Positions 32,350-43,762 of a stretch of 64,000 bases of DNA are shown one piece after another. The stretch's first letter is position 1, and the number at the start of each line of letters is the position of its first letter. The stretch lies in NCBI RefSeq assembly GCF_030272615.1, contig NC_081408.1, positions 198,858,841 to 198,922,840 of the forward strand, read 5' to 3'. Origin of the DNA: Cryptomeria japonica. Lineage: Eukaryota > Streptophyta > Pinopsida > Cupressales > Cupressaceae. The translations under genes were made by a program, and so were the position numbers. The notes beneath the pieces were generated by a model. That model was not told where the DNA came from. It searched no databases and was given only the letters and a program-made list of their open reading frames with translations.

Positions 32350-35300
32350 ATGCATAATAGAAGAAGAGATGCAAGAGGTAGATTTTTACCCACTCATACT
32401 ACTCATGCAGAAGATAGTTTTCCAGATATAAACCCTTTTTCTGAGTTGTATCAAGTCCCACAAAATTTGAATCACCCTGAGTCTGAATTTCTAGAAGGTA
32501 GTCTTCAGTTCCTTTTTGGTCCACAAGAAGAAGAATTGCCTATTGTAATAACCCCCACAAGTCCAATGCAAGGGAACCCACCTCCTGGTGGAAATAATCC
32601 ACCACCACCACCTGGTCCAACATTTGAGTTTCCCATCTCTGACCAGCATGATAATTCTAACCTCATGAACATTCCAGCATCTTCACTTCCTAAATTCTAT
32701 GGGTTGGTCATAGAGGATCCGGATACATTTCTGTTTGAGTTTGATGTTCTCTGTAGGAGTTTTGACTATACTACAGATGCCCATAGACTCAAATTTTTTC
32801 TAGCCACTTTGAAGGAGTCATCCTTGAGATGGTTTATGAGCTTGGGTAGTAGCACAATCAATACATGGGATGAGATGAAATGGTTGTTTCTTGCAAAATA
32901 CAAAGATTATTGTAGAGGCACTGATCGTCATGGGGATGATATCTTTAGAATGACACAAACTGAAGATGAGAGCCTTGAGGATTATCTGGAAAGGTTTTTG
33001 TTTAGTGTCAAGAAGTCCAAGCATAGTACTCTGAATGAAGATTCCCTCAAATTGATATTCTTGAGGGGTATCAGTGATGAATGCACTGATTCCTTAGATC
33101 TAATGGGGGGAGGTGACATTACACAGTCTACTTGGGCTGAAATAGGACAAATTTGCAAAAGGTATTCTAGATCTACTTCTAAGAAGAATAGGAGATTTAA
33201 GCCAGGAGCACTATCATCATCATCTCGAAATGGAGTTTCTAGGTTGGAACTTAGTCATTTATTAAAAGATTTCAAGGAGGATATTATAAACAATATGGCT
33301 ACTCAGTTGGATACATTGGCAGCCAAGAAGAAGCATGAGGAAGCTGATGCATTTCTTGTAGAATTTTGTCCTCATTGTAAGCAGCGGAAGAAAGATTGCA
33401 AATGTAAGATGGTTGCAAATGTTGAAGTACCTGAGTTCAAACCAATTCAAGGGGAGGATGAACAAGTCTTCTATGTTGCTCAGAGAAGGCCAAATTTTCA
33501 GAGACAAGGTATGCCACCTGATCCACTTTCCTTTTCTGGTTATAGTGGTAATTTTTATGCACCAAATAACCAATGGTAACCATAGTATTCTCAAAATTTT
33601 GGTAATTATCCACATTGGTATGGATCACAAGGCCAAGGACAACAATTTTCTAATCAAATACCCCAGTGGCAACAGCCACAGGGAAACTGGTATCCACCTC
33701 AGGGTGCAGGGAACTAGTTTCAAGGGATTGGCAACTTACCTCTCAATGGAGGGGAAACCCATCATGATCATCCCAATCTTCTAGATATCAGCCCCCTTCT
33801 CAGCAGCCACAACCTCCTGCTTTAATGCCACCTCCTGTAGCCACAGCACCACCTCCCAAGCCAACACAGCTGCCTACTCAATCGTTGCCTAATCCGAATA
33901 TAAATCTTAGCAACAACAACAAACTTATTCAGCTGATGCTAATCAATACCCAACCTATTCTTTATCACTAGATGATATTCACCTCTGATCTGGAACAAAA
34001 CTACCTAGTCCCTCTCAGCCAGTTATTACTAAGGTACAAGAAGAGCAGCCAATCTCTGATCCTAATGATGTTATACCTCAGAATCAAATATTACCACCAT
34101 TTCCCCAAAGATTGAAAGACAAAGAAGTTTCAACTGATCAATAACAAAGCTTTGATATTCTTGATCAACTGAAGCACATTTGTGTTAAAATTTCATTGTT
34201 GCAAGCAATAAAGAATGTTCCAATATATGGTAAAGCATTGAGAGAGGCATGCCTAAAGAAACCTGGCAAAAAGAAAAAGGATCCACAAACAGTTCATGTT
34301 ATGGGTCAATTGGCTGATATTATGTTAGGAAAAATTGTTATTCCAAAGTATTTTGATCCAGGCAGTCTTGTTGTGAGTATAGTCATTAATGGCAGTCAAA
34401 TAAAAAAAAAAATAGTTGATCTAGGGGCAGCCATTAATGTAATGACAAGAGAAGTAATGAAACATCTAGAGATAGATAGTTTAAGGGCTACACCCATAGT
34501 TCTTCAACTTGCTAATGGCTCTGTAGTAAGACCTGATGGTATGATAGAAGATATAGTGGTCATTCTAGATTCCTGGGAATATCCTGCAGACTTTATGATT
34601 TAGCTCCAAAAGCAACATTGGGGGGATATCCAGTCATTTTGGGAAGACCATGGCTTGCCACAGCTGATGCATTTATTGGGTGTAGATCAAGAGACGTGAC
34701 TATTTCATATGGCAGTTCCACAAAAACATTGGCCTTGTATTCCCCTGCACAGCCTCAGCTTGAGCAGCAACAAGTTGTTTGGCCTATTTTGGGAGAGGAA
34801 TCTAAAGAAATTGACTCTATTAATCACCTTATGATGATTAATCGAGTGCCACTCATACAGTTATATGATGAAGAATCAATCCTTTATAAGGTCTTGATAA
34901 ACGAATTAATAGAAGACCAAGAATTGCAGGAATTGGTTCTGAATATTGCAGGGTTGGACTTTCCTGCAGCCACTGACATCTTGCATACCTTGTTGCCGCA
35001 GGAATTGTCATATTCTCATGTTTCTGATATAAATCAGATTGATCTTACTATCAAGATAGAGGTTGAATTAAATAAATATTTGAACATCAATAAGAATATA
35101 GCAGATACTCAGAAAGATAGCCTAGTGGACTTGCTAAAACTCTATAGAAATGCCTTTGCATGAGATTACAAGGATATGAATGGAATTGATCCAGCAATTT
35201 ATACTCATTGCATTTACATAAAGGATGAGTGTTGCCCCCTCAGACAACCTCAAAGAAGAGTCAATCCTGCCCTGAAGGAGATAGTTAAGGAAGAATTGCA

Positions 35301-37999
35301 GAAATTGTTGAAAGCTAGGTTTATCTATCCTATCTCTGACAGTCAATGCGTATCACCTTTGGTGATAGTTCCTAAAAAGGGAGGCAAATGGAGAGTATGT
35401 GCTGATTATAGAGCTTTGAACTTAGCCATAAGGAAGGATCATTTTCCACTTCCATTTGTGGATCAAGTATTGGATTCTCTTGCTAGTAAGAGATATTTTT
35501 CATTTTTGGATGGATTTAGTGGCTATAATCAGATACAAATAGTTCTTGAGGATCAGGAGAAAACAACATTTACTTGTCCATGGGGCACTTATGCATATTT
35601 TGTTCTTCCTTTTGGGTTGTGTAATGCTCCAGCCACTTTTCAAAGGGTAGTCATCAGTATTTTTTCTGATATTTCTTAAGACAATGAAAATTTACATGGA
35701 TGACTTTACAACCTATGGTTCTAAATTTGATCAAGCATTGGGTAATTTGAAAAAAAATTTGCAGTGGTGTGAAGACTACAACTTGTCTCTAAACAGTGAA
35801 AAGTGTTTCATTATGATGGAAGAAGGAATAGTCCTTGGTCAGCATATATCTGTACAAGGCATACAAGTGGATCCAGCAAAGATTAAGGTTATTCAGCATA
35901 TTAATAACCCTGTGAAGCAGAAAGATGTGAGAAGTTTTCTTGGCCATGTTGGATACTACAGAAGGTTCATCAAAGATTTCAGCAAAATTACAAGTCCCTT
36001 ATAGACACTGCTTACTAAAGATGCAGAATTTAAATGGACCTCAGCATGCAATGAAGCTTTTTTAAAGCTTAAGCATGCTTTCACTCAAGTACTAGTTCTA
36101 AATGGACCTAATTGGTCTCTACCATCCCAAATCCATATTGATGCATCTGATTATGCTATAGGAGTAGTACTAGGACAAAAAGTTGATAAGTTGGAAAATG
36201 CAATATATTATATCAGCAAGAATTTGCAGGGACCTGAATTGAATTATACAGTTACTAAAAAGGAAATGCTAGCTGTCATATATGTCCTTAACAAGTTTAG
36301 ACACTATATTACAGGGTATCCAATATTTGTGCATATAGATCATACTGCAATTAGATATCTTATGAATAAGCCATCCATCACTGATAGACTGGCTCGCTGG
36401 TTATTGTTGATGCAGGAATTTGATATCATAGTTGTTGATAAGCCAGGGAAGTCTAATGTTGTTGCAGATTATATTTCACGTCTTCAATTGCAGGAAGACT
36501 CTAAAATGATAGATGACACTTTTCTAGATCGGCATTTGTTTCTCATACAGGCTCATACTCCTTGGTATGTTGATATTGCCAACTATTTAGCTGCAGCTAA
36601 GATGCCAATTTCTTTTTCTCCTAAGGAAAGAAGGTTGCTAGTTGAAAAAAGTTTTAACTTTTCATGGATTGTTGATTGTCTATTTTATACTAGACCTGAT
36701 CAAGTCATGTGAAGATGTGTCAGAGAAGATGAAACATATGACATCTTGCATGCATGTCATGATGAGCCATGTGGAGGTCATTTTGCTGCCAAAAGGACAG
36801 CACTGAAAATACTCAATACTGGCTATTACTAGCCTACACTACACAAGGATGCAGCTCAGTACACAAGGAAATGTGACAGATGTCAGCGAATGGGTAGACC
36901 TACAAAATCTAATGAGATGCCACTATACCCTCAAATATCTATTACACCATTTGACAAATGGGGATTAGATTTTGTTGGCCCCATTGATCCACCTTCTAAT
37001 GGCAAATCTTATATCTTGGTATGTACAGACTATGTGACAAAATGGGTAGAAGCTAGAGCTATGCAACATGCAAGAGACAATAAAGTAGCTGAATTTCTCT
37101 ATGAAGAAATATTTACAAGGTATGGAGTACCCAGGGGAATTGTCTCAGATCAGGGACCTCAATTTACATCAACATTGATAAAAGCTTTGGTCAATGAATA
37201 CAATATAAGACATAGGAAATCTATTCCATATCATCCATAGTCTAATGGCCAAGTAGAAGTTACCAACAGAAAGCTTGAGGCTATTCTTACAAAAACAATG
37301 TCTATCCACAAGAAAGATTGGTCTAATCGGCTTTCAGAGGCAATTTAGGCATATAGAACAACATGGAAAACACCAATTGGATTCACACCTTTTGAGATGG
37401 TTTATGGCAAAACAACAATGATGCCTATTGAATTTGAGCATAAAACATTGAGAACAACTCTACAACTGAATATGACATTGTCTGAAGCACAAAAAGAACG
37501 CATTCAGTAGTTAAATGCTCTTGATGAATGGAGAAAGATAGTTGTTCAACAGACAAAGTTGATTCAAAACCAAAGAGCCAGATGGCATGATAAATATATC
37601 AAAGAAAAGAAATTCAAAGTTGGTGACTGGGCACTCTTGTATGATTCCAGATATAAGAATGCTATGGGAAAACTCCAAACAAGGTGGTTGGGTCCTTATG
37701 AGGTAGAAGAATTTTTTCACAATGGAGTAGTTTGGTTGTCCACAATAGATCCTATTCAATTTAAACTCTTAGTGAGTGGACACCGACTATGACTTTATCA
37801 CAAGCCAGCTACTAGAGAAGATTTCCTACAGCAGTTTGCTCCTCAAAATGAAATACAAGTTCCTGCAGCAATTGGCAAGGTTCCTACAGCAACTGTCAAT
37901 GCTTCGGTATCAATTCATGAGCTTCCTGTTGCATTTGAGCGTGTGGTTAAGGGTGATGTTCCTGCAGCCTCCGCAGTGAACATATTTACCGTATCATAA
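32350..37999 (+). pseudogene. gag-pol: Element H gag-pol polyprotein, broken by stops and frameshifts
   Basis: Gag (32350-33579 open) has FYGLVIEDPDTFLFEFDVLC and an atypical Cys cluster, CPHCKQRKKDCKCK (~33367), in place of a CCHC knuckle. Protease: IVDLGAAINVMT (~34410) and GGYPVILGRPW (34618). Reverse transcriptase: WRVCADYRALN (~35390), FLDGFSGYNQIQI (~35505) and IYMDDFTTYG (~35690). RNase H: DASDYAIGVVLGQ (~36140). Integrase: zinc part with CDRCQR (~36870), WGLDFVGPI (~36960), VSDQGPQFT (~37143), a Glu at ~37255, and a WLGPYEV tail. Frames change between 33580 and 34196, near 34605 and near 35680. At least eight stops in pol fit C-to-T or G-to-A change. A tiny upstream ORF (32340-32357) overlaps the gag start. 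Confidence 0.93.
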
Positions 38000-38440
38000 T
38001 AAAATATTTCCATGAGGAATATTGTTCTTCGTACATAAAGTTTCATCCACTACACTCCATCCCACTTTCTTACCTGTCACTTCATTTCATTTCGCCATCA
38101 TTTTCGCCCAATTGCAGGTACGTGTATTTTGTACTTTATTTTAATTTTGCATTTATTAGGTCATTATGATTTTAATTATGTTTTAATCTGCTCCAAACCC
38201 GAAATCTCGTCAGCCTATGTGGACACATGCTAGGTTAAGTTGGGAGGGGGTACGTTATGGTCCTTTTTCCCAGTAAGATTTATTATCCCGAACTGATTTC
38301 CTAACTGACATTACTTATGATGATTATTATTTCACGCGAGTGAATAATAAATTCTGCCACCAAATTTAAGATATGTAGATTTTAGCTTTTGTGAATCTGT
38401 CAAACATTTTGGTGAAGCTGCGGAATTATCAAAGTAAAAG
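38000..38440 (+). other. Spacer between pol and the 3' ORF of element H
   Basis: Untranslated, pyrimidine-rich near 38030-38110. The stretch TTGCAGGTACGTG (38113-38125) could serve as a splice acceptor or donor by its look, but nothing proves splicing. Confidence 0.4.
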
Positions 38441-39494
38441 ATGGGTGGTGATTTGATTCGCCATGAACCAACTGTCCATGAAGGGTTGCTGTAGGATGTT
38501 GTTTGTGTGCATTATTTCCAAAACCACGGTTGGCTGGATTATTTCTTAAGAATCAGGGATTTCAATGACGAAATAGCTACAAAATTTATGCATTCTTTTG
38601 ACGAAGGAGAAGCTACAGTTAAGGGGTTGAGGGTAATTGCTACAGAGCAGCAAATTGCAAAGGTCACAGGGTTGCTGCAGGAAGGAGAACTCTTTCCAGA
38701 ATTGAAGGATGCAAGGAGTACTAGGGCAGAGTTCACAGTTCCTACTGATATACCCTTGATGGTGGATAGGCAAGGGACTAGAAGGGTTTCTTTGCTAGCA
38801 CATTGGCCTTAGGTAGCTCTGTATATTATGAAATATATTACCTGTGAAGGACAGTATTCAAATCTCCATTCGCCTCACTTCAAGTTACTTAGTCATCTGC
38901 GTCATGACCGGCGAGTTAATGTCCCAAATTTCTTGTATCATCTCATTTCTATAAGTGCTAAGGAGACTAAAAAATATGGAAATCGCTCTATTAGCCATCA
39001 TGGACTAGTGAAGTTGCTGGTACAACGGTCCCTGAGAGATGTTTCACAGATGGAATGGGGTGTGTTTGAAGATATTCTGCAATTTAGGGTAGATGAAGCC
39101 CCTATTGAAAATAATCCATTGGTTCAAGAAGAGATAGTTCCAGAAGGTCTTTCTGGTGAAGATGAGGGTTTGCTGGCTGCTAAAGGAGCTGCAATTATTT
39201 TAGAAAAAAATATTGAAGCAGAGTCAATCGAAGGACAACCCTCTACCTCTCTTCAAGGAGGTTCACCTATTTTGCAAAGGGAAGGAAAAGAATTGGAAAA
39301 GGAGTCAGATAAAGAATTCGTTATCCGACCGCAGGAAGTGCATATCCCTCCTGCAGCCAAGAGGCGTCGAACAAAAACAAAAACTCCTGTGTCTATTTCA
39401 AAAGTGTATGTGAGGAGAACAAGAAGGAGGACACAGAAGACTCAACTAGTGAGTAATCCAGCAGAGGTGATTGCAGTAGAAACTTCAGAGGAAG

Positions 39495-39637
39495 AAAACC
39501 CTATAGAAGAGGAAATTCAAGAAAACCCTACAGAAGAGGAAATTCAAGAAAACCCTGTAGAAGAGGAAATGCAAGAAAATCCTGCAGGAGAAGAAATCCA
39601 AGAAGAAATCCAAGAAGAAATTCAAGAAGAAATTGTA
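39495..39637 (+). repeat. 27-bp and 12-bp coding repeats in the 3' ORF of H
   Basis: Four 9-residue units of the type ENP(I/T/V/A)EEEIQ are followed by three EEIQ/EEIV units. It is an acidic low-complexity tract that probably grew by replication slippage. Confidence 0.88.
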
Positions 39638-40830
39638 ATGGATAAGCTTGTAAATCTGGCTTCAGTGGCATTGCAATGTGAGGAGATTGTTGATGATGTT
39701 CCATAGCAACCTGAAGAAAACGTGTGCCAATCCAGAGTGAGGAAGTTATTGAAGAAATCTCATGGTCTAAGGTAGGACCCATAAGAACTCCTTCATCCCT
39801 AACTAGTTTATCAATTTCTTTAACATTCTTTAGGCAATGGGAAATAGAGAAGGATAGGTTGCAAGGGATAATTAATAAGCAGCAAAAAGAGATTGAGAGA
39901 AAAGATAATAGAATTAAAGAATTGGAGACTAAGGTAGAAGAGATTTATGGTATGATTCCTGAGCTAATGCAGTGTAGGGCTCCCCCAAGAATTTATGCAG
40001 TGTACTTGAAAGAACGGTATCTGAATTTTAGATTAAACCGCATAGTAAGGGATCTTAATCCATCCTTGGAAACACCTGAGGAATTCTATCATGCTTATCA
40101 AACCTCCCCACATTCTGTAAGGAATCTGTTATGTGAATTATATTTACATAATTATGTTGTACCCCAAGACAGAGAATGAAATACTTTGTTGTACATTTGG
40201 GATATCCATCTCAGAGCTCTAATGTCTTGGATACAAAATGAAATCATTATAGGACCACAAGCCAAGGAGTTTGAAAAATTGGAACTTGATTGTCCATTGC
40301 CATTGAGGAGGGAATCAGAAGCACCCAGGGTTTTGTATTATGATTGGCAAAAGTTGCTAATAAGAGATGATGTTAGTAAGATAGTACTTCCAATGAGAGA
40401 GGAAGTCTATCAAGCGTATGAGCAATTGGTTCATGCCCACAAGACAACAGCACTAGAAGGACTAACTCAACGCTAGAATCATCTACCAGATCATTTAAAA
40501 CTGGGTGAACCCTACTCATTACAGAATTTTCATGCAGCTATACAGAGAGCCTCCAAGTACATACATCTAGGCAGGGGGAAATCCAATAATTGGTTGCCAT
40601 TAATCTTACAACCTCCTATCCTTATGTGGCCACTTTTGGCATGTCAACCAACAGAATAGAATTATGATGTAGATGTGGAAGAAACAGCTAGATGGTCCAG
40701 GTTGGAGAAGATGAAGGGATTTTATGGAATTTGCCTTCCAAGGGAACCGGACACGACACTGTTGGTGATTTCAGAGTTTCAGCAAAAATCAGAAATTTTC
40801 CTTTTGTTGCAGGAGCAGCAAACCCTTAAA

Positions 40831-40841
40831 GTTGGGGGGCA
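40831..40841 (+). promoter_or_regulatory. Polypurine tract of element H
   Basis: GTTGGGGGGCA directly precedes the LTR start TGATAAGTCGG. It lies inside the reading frame of the 3' ORF. Confidence 0.8.
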
Positions 40842-42088
40842 TGATAAGTCGGTGTATTGACATGTTTTTTTATCAAGACTCTTAGGTTTTCGGTATCTTT
40901 TGGGTTGCATTGTGATAGTAAAATATTGTGAATTGACTATATGTAATCCATGTTTTAAAACTAAACTTAAGAAATCATGTTTGAACCTTGTCTGTTAATT
41001 CCTGCAGCCATGCCAATTTATTCTTGCAGCCAAATGGTTTGTCCCTGTGATATGCGGATTATTTAGGATGATTTCATATATGAGTTAATGAATGTATTAG
41101 TTAAGTAAGATACATATGCATGTCCTTGTATATTGTTTCTGTTTTAGTGCAGATGATAATTAATGTCGTGGTGGAGAATTTTCTTTCGCGCCTAAGGACT
41201 GGAGAATCACGTTCAGATAGTTGGAGGTCAAATTGAAGGAGATTCAAGCGAGCACAATCTATGGCATAATCAGAGCAGTTGTACTCCACCATGGGAGTTT
41301 AACTCTGGTGCATGTTTAATTTGCAAAATATCTCTTTGGCGCACAAAGACTGTGGTTCGGTTTCAGATCCACAATTCCTGCAGCCAAGCTCTCTGTTATC
41401 CCCTTCATCTGATAGCTATTTGCCTCTTCTTCTGGGCGTAACTAGTGTTGTCCATTATAGTTTATCTTTTCTTTATAATAAGCTCTTCCTTCTTTTCTGA
41501 GAGTTAGACAGAATGGAAAGGGATTGAGCAAAGTTTTTGTCACGCATTCTGAATTTTTCTCTTTTAGAATATGTAATCGTCTTTCAGGAAAAAAGAATAA
41601 AAATATGTTATTCTGATCTACTAATAGTTCTTTGCTGAGAGTTTGATATCACTCATCCAAGGGGGCCCACTTGGTGAGTGATCCTGTGTTTATGATTATT
41701 GAAGTTAGTTTTTACTTAGTTGCAGTAGAAGTTCATGACTGGACTGTTCCTGCAGCCACTGGAAATAGATCCTTTGACTGTTCCTGCAGCCAAGGCAGAA
41801 CAGTGTGATTCCTATTATCCTTATTAGATCTTTTTAGTAGAGTTTTGTAAAGCTTTCATTTAGCCTTTTATGATTTCCATTCCTACCTTTCTTGTAGTAA
41901 TTAAGAATAATCATTTAAGGAGCTTAGTGCATATATTTTGCAGACCCATTTCAAGTTTTACGTTCCTGGATTGACAACTAAATGAACACCAGCCATGAGA
42001 ATAGTAAACTCTACCATATGAATGTCCAAACTTCGGATTGAGATTTCATTTAGAGGTATTATTATTGTCATTATAGTTGGGGTATACA
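40842..42088 (+). repeat. 3' LTR of element H
   Basis: 1,247 bp, the partner of 31037-32257. It has an extra ~30 bp near 40950-40985 and the same five TTCCTGCAGCCA-type words (40999, 41021, 41375, 41747, 41781). Ends GGGGTATACA before GTCAT. Confidence 0.95.
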
Positions 42089-42093
42089 GTCAT

Positions 42094-42754
42094 CCAGACC
42101 AAGCTTAATCCATCTTGAGTTTTGGTTCTAAGGCCATTTATGTACCGTTCCACCTTATCCCTTATGGATTCACTATGTCTAATCCTTATGATCATTATAT
42201 GGAATTCCTCGATGTAGTCCTTTATTATCTTATCTCTTTGCCACAAATTTTGAAGTTTCTTTAGCATCTCCAACTCATAGTCAACAAGCATGAATTGACT
42301 CTTCAATTTCACCACCATCCTTTCCCATCTTTTGATTTACTCCTTCACTCTACAATTTCTATCTAATTGCAATTCCTTCCACAATATGGCAACATGTCCC
42401 TTCAACTTAGTTTTGGCAAACCTAACTCACTCTAGATCTTCAACCTCCTTATACTCAAAATATTCTAACATCTCATTTATCCAATCAATCAGTTCCTTCA
42501 AATTCAATCTTCCAGCATAGCTAGGAATTTCTATCCTTAGCCTCTTCCCAAATCTAACGATAGCCTTTATCATCTTGACCTAATCCAATTCTTCTTCCTC
42601 TTGGCTCTGCTCATTCTACTACTATATCCTTGGTTCCTCGTCATCACTCTACTCCTTTGTTCTAGGGTTTATGTCATTTCTCCTATCCTCCTCTATGGCA
42701 TCAAATTGATTCTTGATAGCTCTCATCATGTTTGTCACTCATCTACCCTTTCAG
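42094..42754 (-). pseudogene. gag: Element F, right piece: Ty3/gypsy gag
   Basis: The minus-strand frame carries the retrotransposon gag core: IPSYAGRLNLKELIDWINEM (~42520) with EYFEYKEVED, then FAKTKLKGHVAILWKELQ (~42410), WERMVVKLKSQFMLVDYELE and YIEEFHIMIIRIRH, ending LSLVWMT where H is inserted. Two in-frame stops occur near 42425 and 42345. The rest of gag and the protease are at 30187-31031. The gag N-terminus is near 42740; F's primer site and 5' LTR are not recognisable beyond it. Confidence 0.8.
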
Positions 42755-43762
42755 TGTTGGAAATCTAGCACAAGGTTGAAAGTGCCTCAATTCAGCACTT
42801 AGTTGGCAAAACCCACAACGTGCCTTAGATTGTGTTAGTGAACAGATTTGTCCTTTCTTAAAATGATCAATTTTAAACTCTGTCGCCTTCTTTTAAAGAC
42901 AAGTGCTCACTAAACTGTTGGGTAAGAGTTGTATAAACCACTTCCCTCTGAATTTTCCATAAGTACAGCTCCCTATTTCAGTTATTCAAGGAATGATTTA
43001 ATTAATTTAATTTGAGTCGTAGCTTTTAACCCGAAAGCATGTAAGGCTGCCTACTTCATTCTTGGATGAGAGGCCAATATTTCACACATATTTCTCAAAA
43101 AAAAAAAAAACTTTCCTATCTTTTCAATACAAGAGATGAAAGTAACTGAATCAAAGTTCAGTACACCATTTCCACGGTTTTAATAAGGAATGAACAGATT
43201 AAAGAAACTGAATCTGTTCTCAAACACAAATCTTTTCTAAAAGAAAACAAACACTCAAAGGAAAGAGTAACGGAAGAATAATAATTTTCTGCAATGGAAA
43301 GGTCATTACTGTTATTTGATTAGATAAGCATATGCAAAGATATGTGTCTACACAGATTCAAAACCCACAGATTTTCCTTCTCCCAAAAACAGTATGATCT
43401 TTGTATATATATATATATATATATATATATTCCTATGCGACAAAGGCACGATAATACATGTATAAATCTTTTCCATTCCAGATTTAGAAGTTTGATTCTT
43501 CCTTCTACAAAATAGAAAATTCACAAAACAGAGGGAAAAACAAAAAAAAACTAACCAAAATTTGTCACCCAATCTAACGCCTATTCTATCTACCTTTCCT
43601 TAATTTATAGTTTTTAGAACAGAGAAGGTCTCCCTAAAAACTCGACCTCCCCCAAAACAGTTATGAAACCAACAAGATGTATTCTGGGACAGATGTCCCG
43701 AAGTCTTTGCATAAACATGAGAAATTACAAAAATAAACAAAACCGAGCCTAAATCAATGCAT
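42755..43762. other. Intergenic: possible LTR edge, A-run and AT microsatellite
   Basis: The stretch begins TGTTGGAAATCTAGC, which could be an LTR edge of element F, but no primer site supports it. It holds an A-run (43098-43111) and a (TA)13 microsatellite (43404-43430). The rest looks like the 3' flank of the decayed ORF to its right. I see no gene. Confidence 0.4.
43404..43430. repeat. (TA)n microsatellite
   Basis: Thirteen uninterrupted TA units. Confidence 0.95.

Larger units (their letters stand above)
38441..40860 (+). pseudogene. Extra sense ORF of element H, downstream of pol, function unknown
   Basis: Starts at the ATG at 38441 and ends at 40860, inside the first 19 bp of the 3' LTR. 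It is about 800 codons, with stops near 38492, 38813, 39704, 40179, 40474 and 40658, and one frameshift near 39720. The N-terminal part (WLDYFLRIRDFNDEIATKF, then VIATEQQIAKVTGLL) looks like the short strand-helix modules of plant transposon-associated proteins. Next come a basic stretch (AKRRRTKTKT, ~39355) that could be a nuclear signal, acidic repeats (~39495-39635), a predicted coiled coil (IINKQQKEIERKDNRIKELE, ~39868) and a helical C-terminus. There is no signal peptide or clear membrane span, so it does not look like a normal envelope. I do not recognise its function. Confidence 0.75.
31037..42088 (+). mobile_element. Element H: Athila-like Ty3/gypsy retrotransposon with an extra 3' ORF
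   Basis: LTRs are 31037-32257 and 40842-42088 (about 95% alike plus a ~30-bp indel). The primer site is of the tRNA-Asp type. A gag-pol region (32350-37999) is followed by a second sense ORF region (38441-40860) before the 3' LTR. It is flanked by GTCAT. The primer site, gag/RT sequence and post-pol ORF together point to the Athila branch; Tat is the alternative. It is inserted in the gag of element F. Confidence 0.96.

Noticed and set aside
37992-38125. Splice-like signals between pol and the 3' ORF of H
   Set aside because: TTGCAGGTACGTG looks good, but acceptor and donor overlap and there is no other support for splicing.
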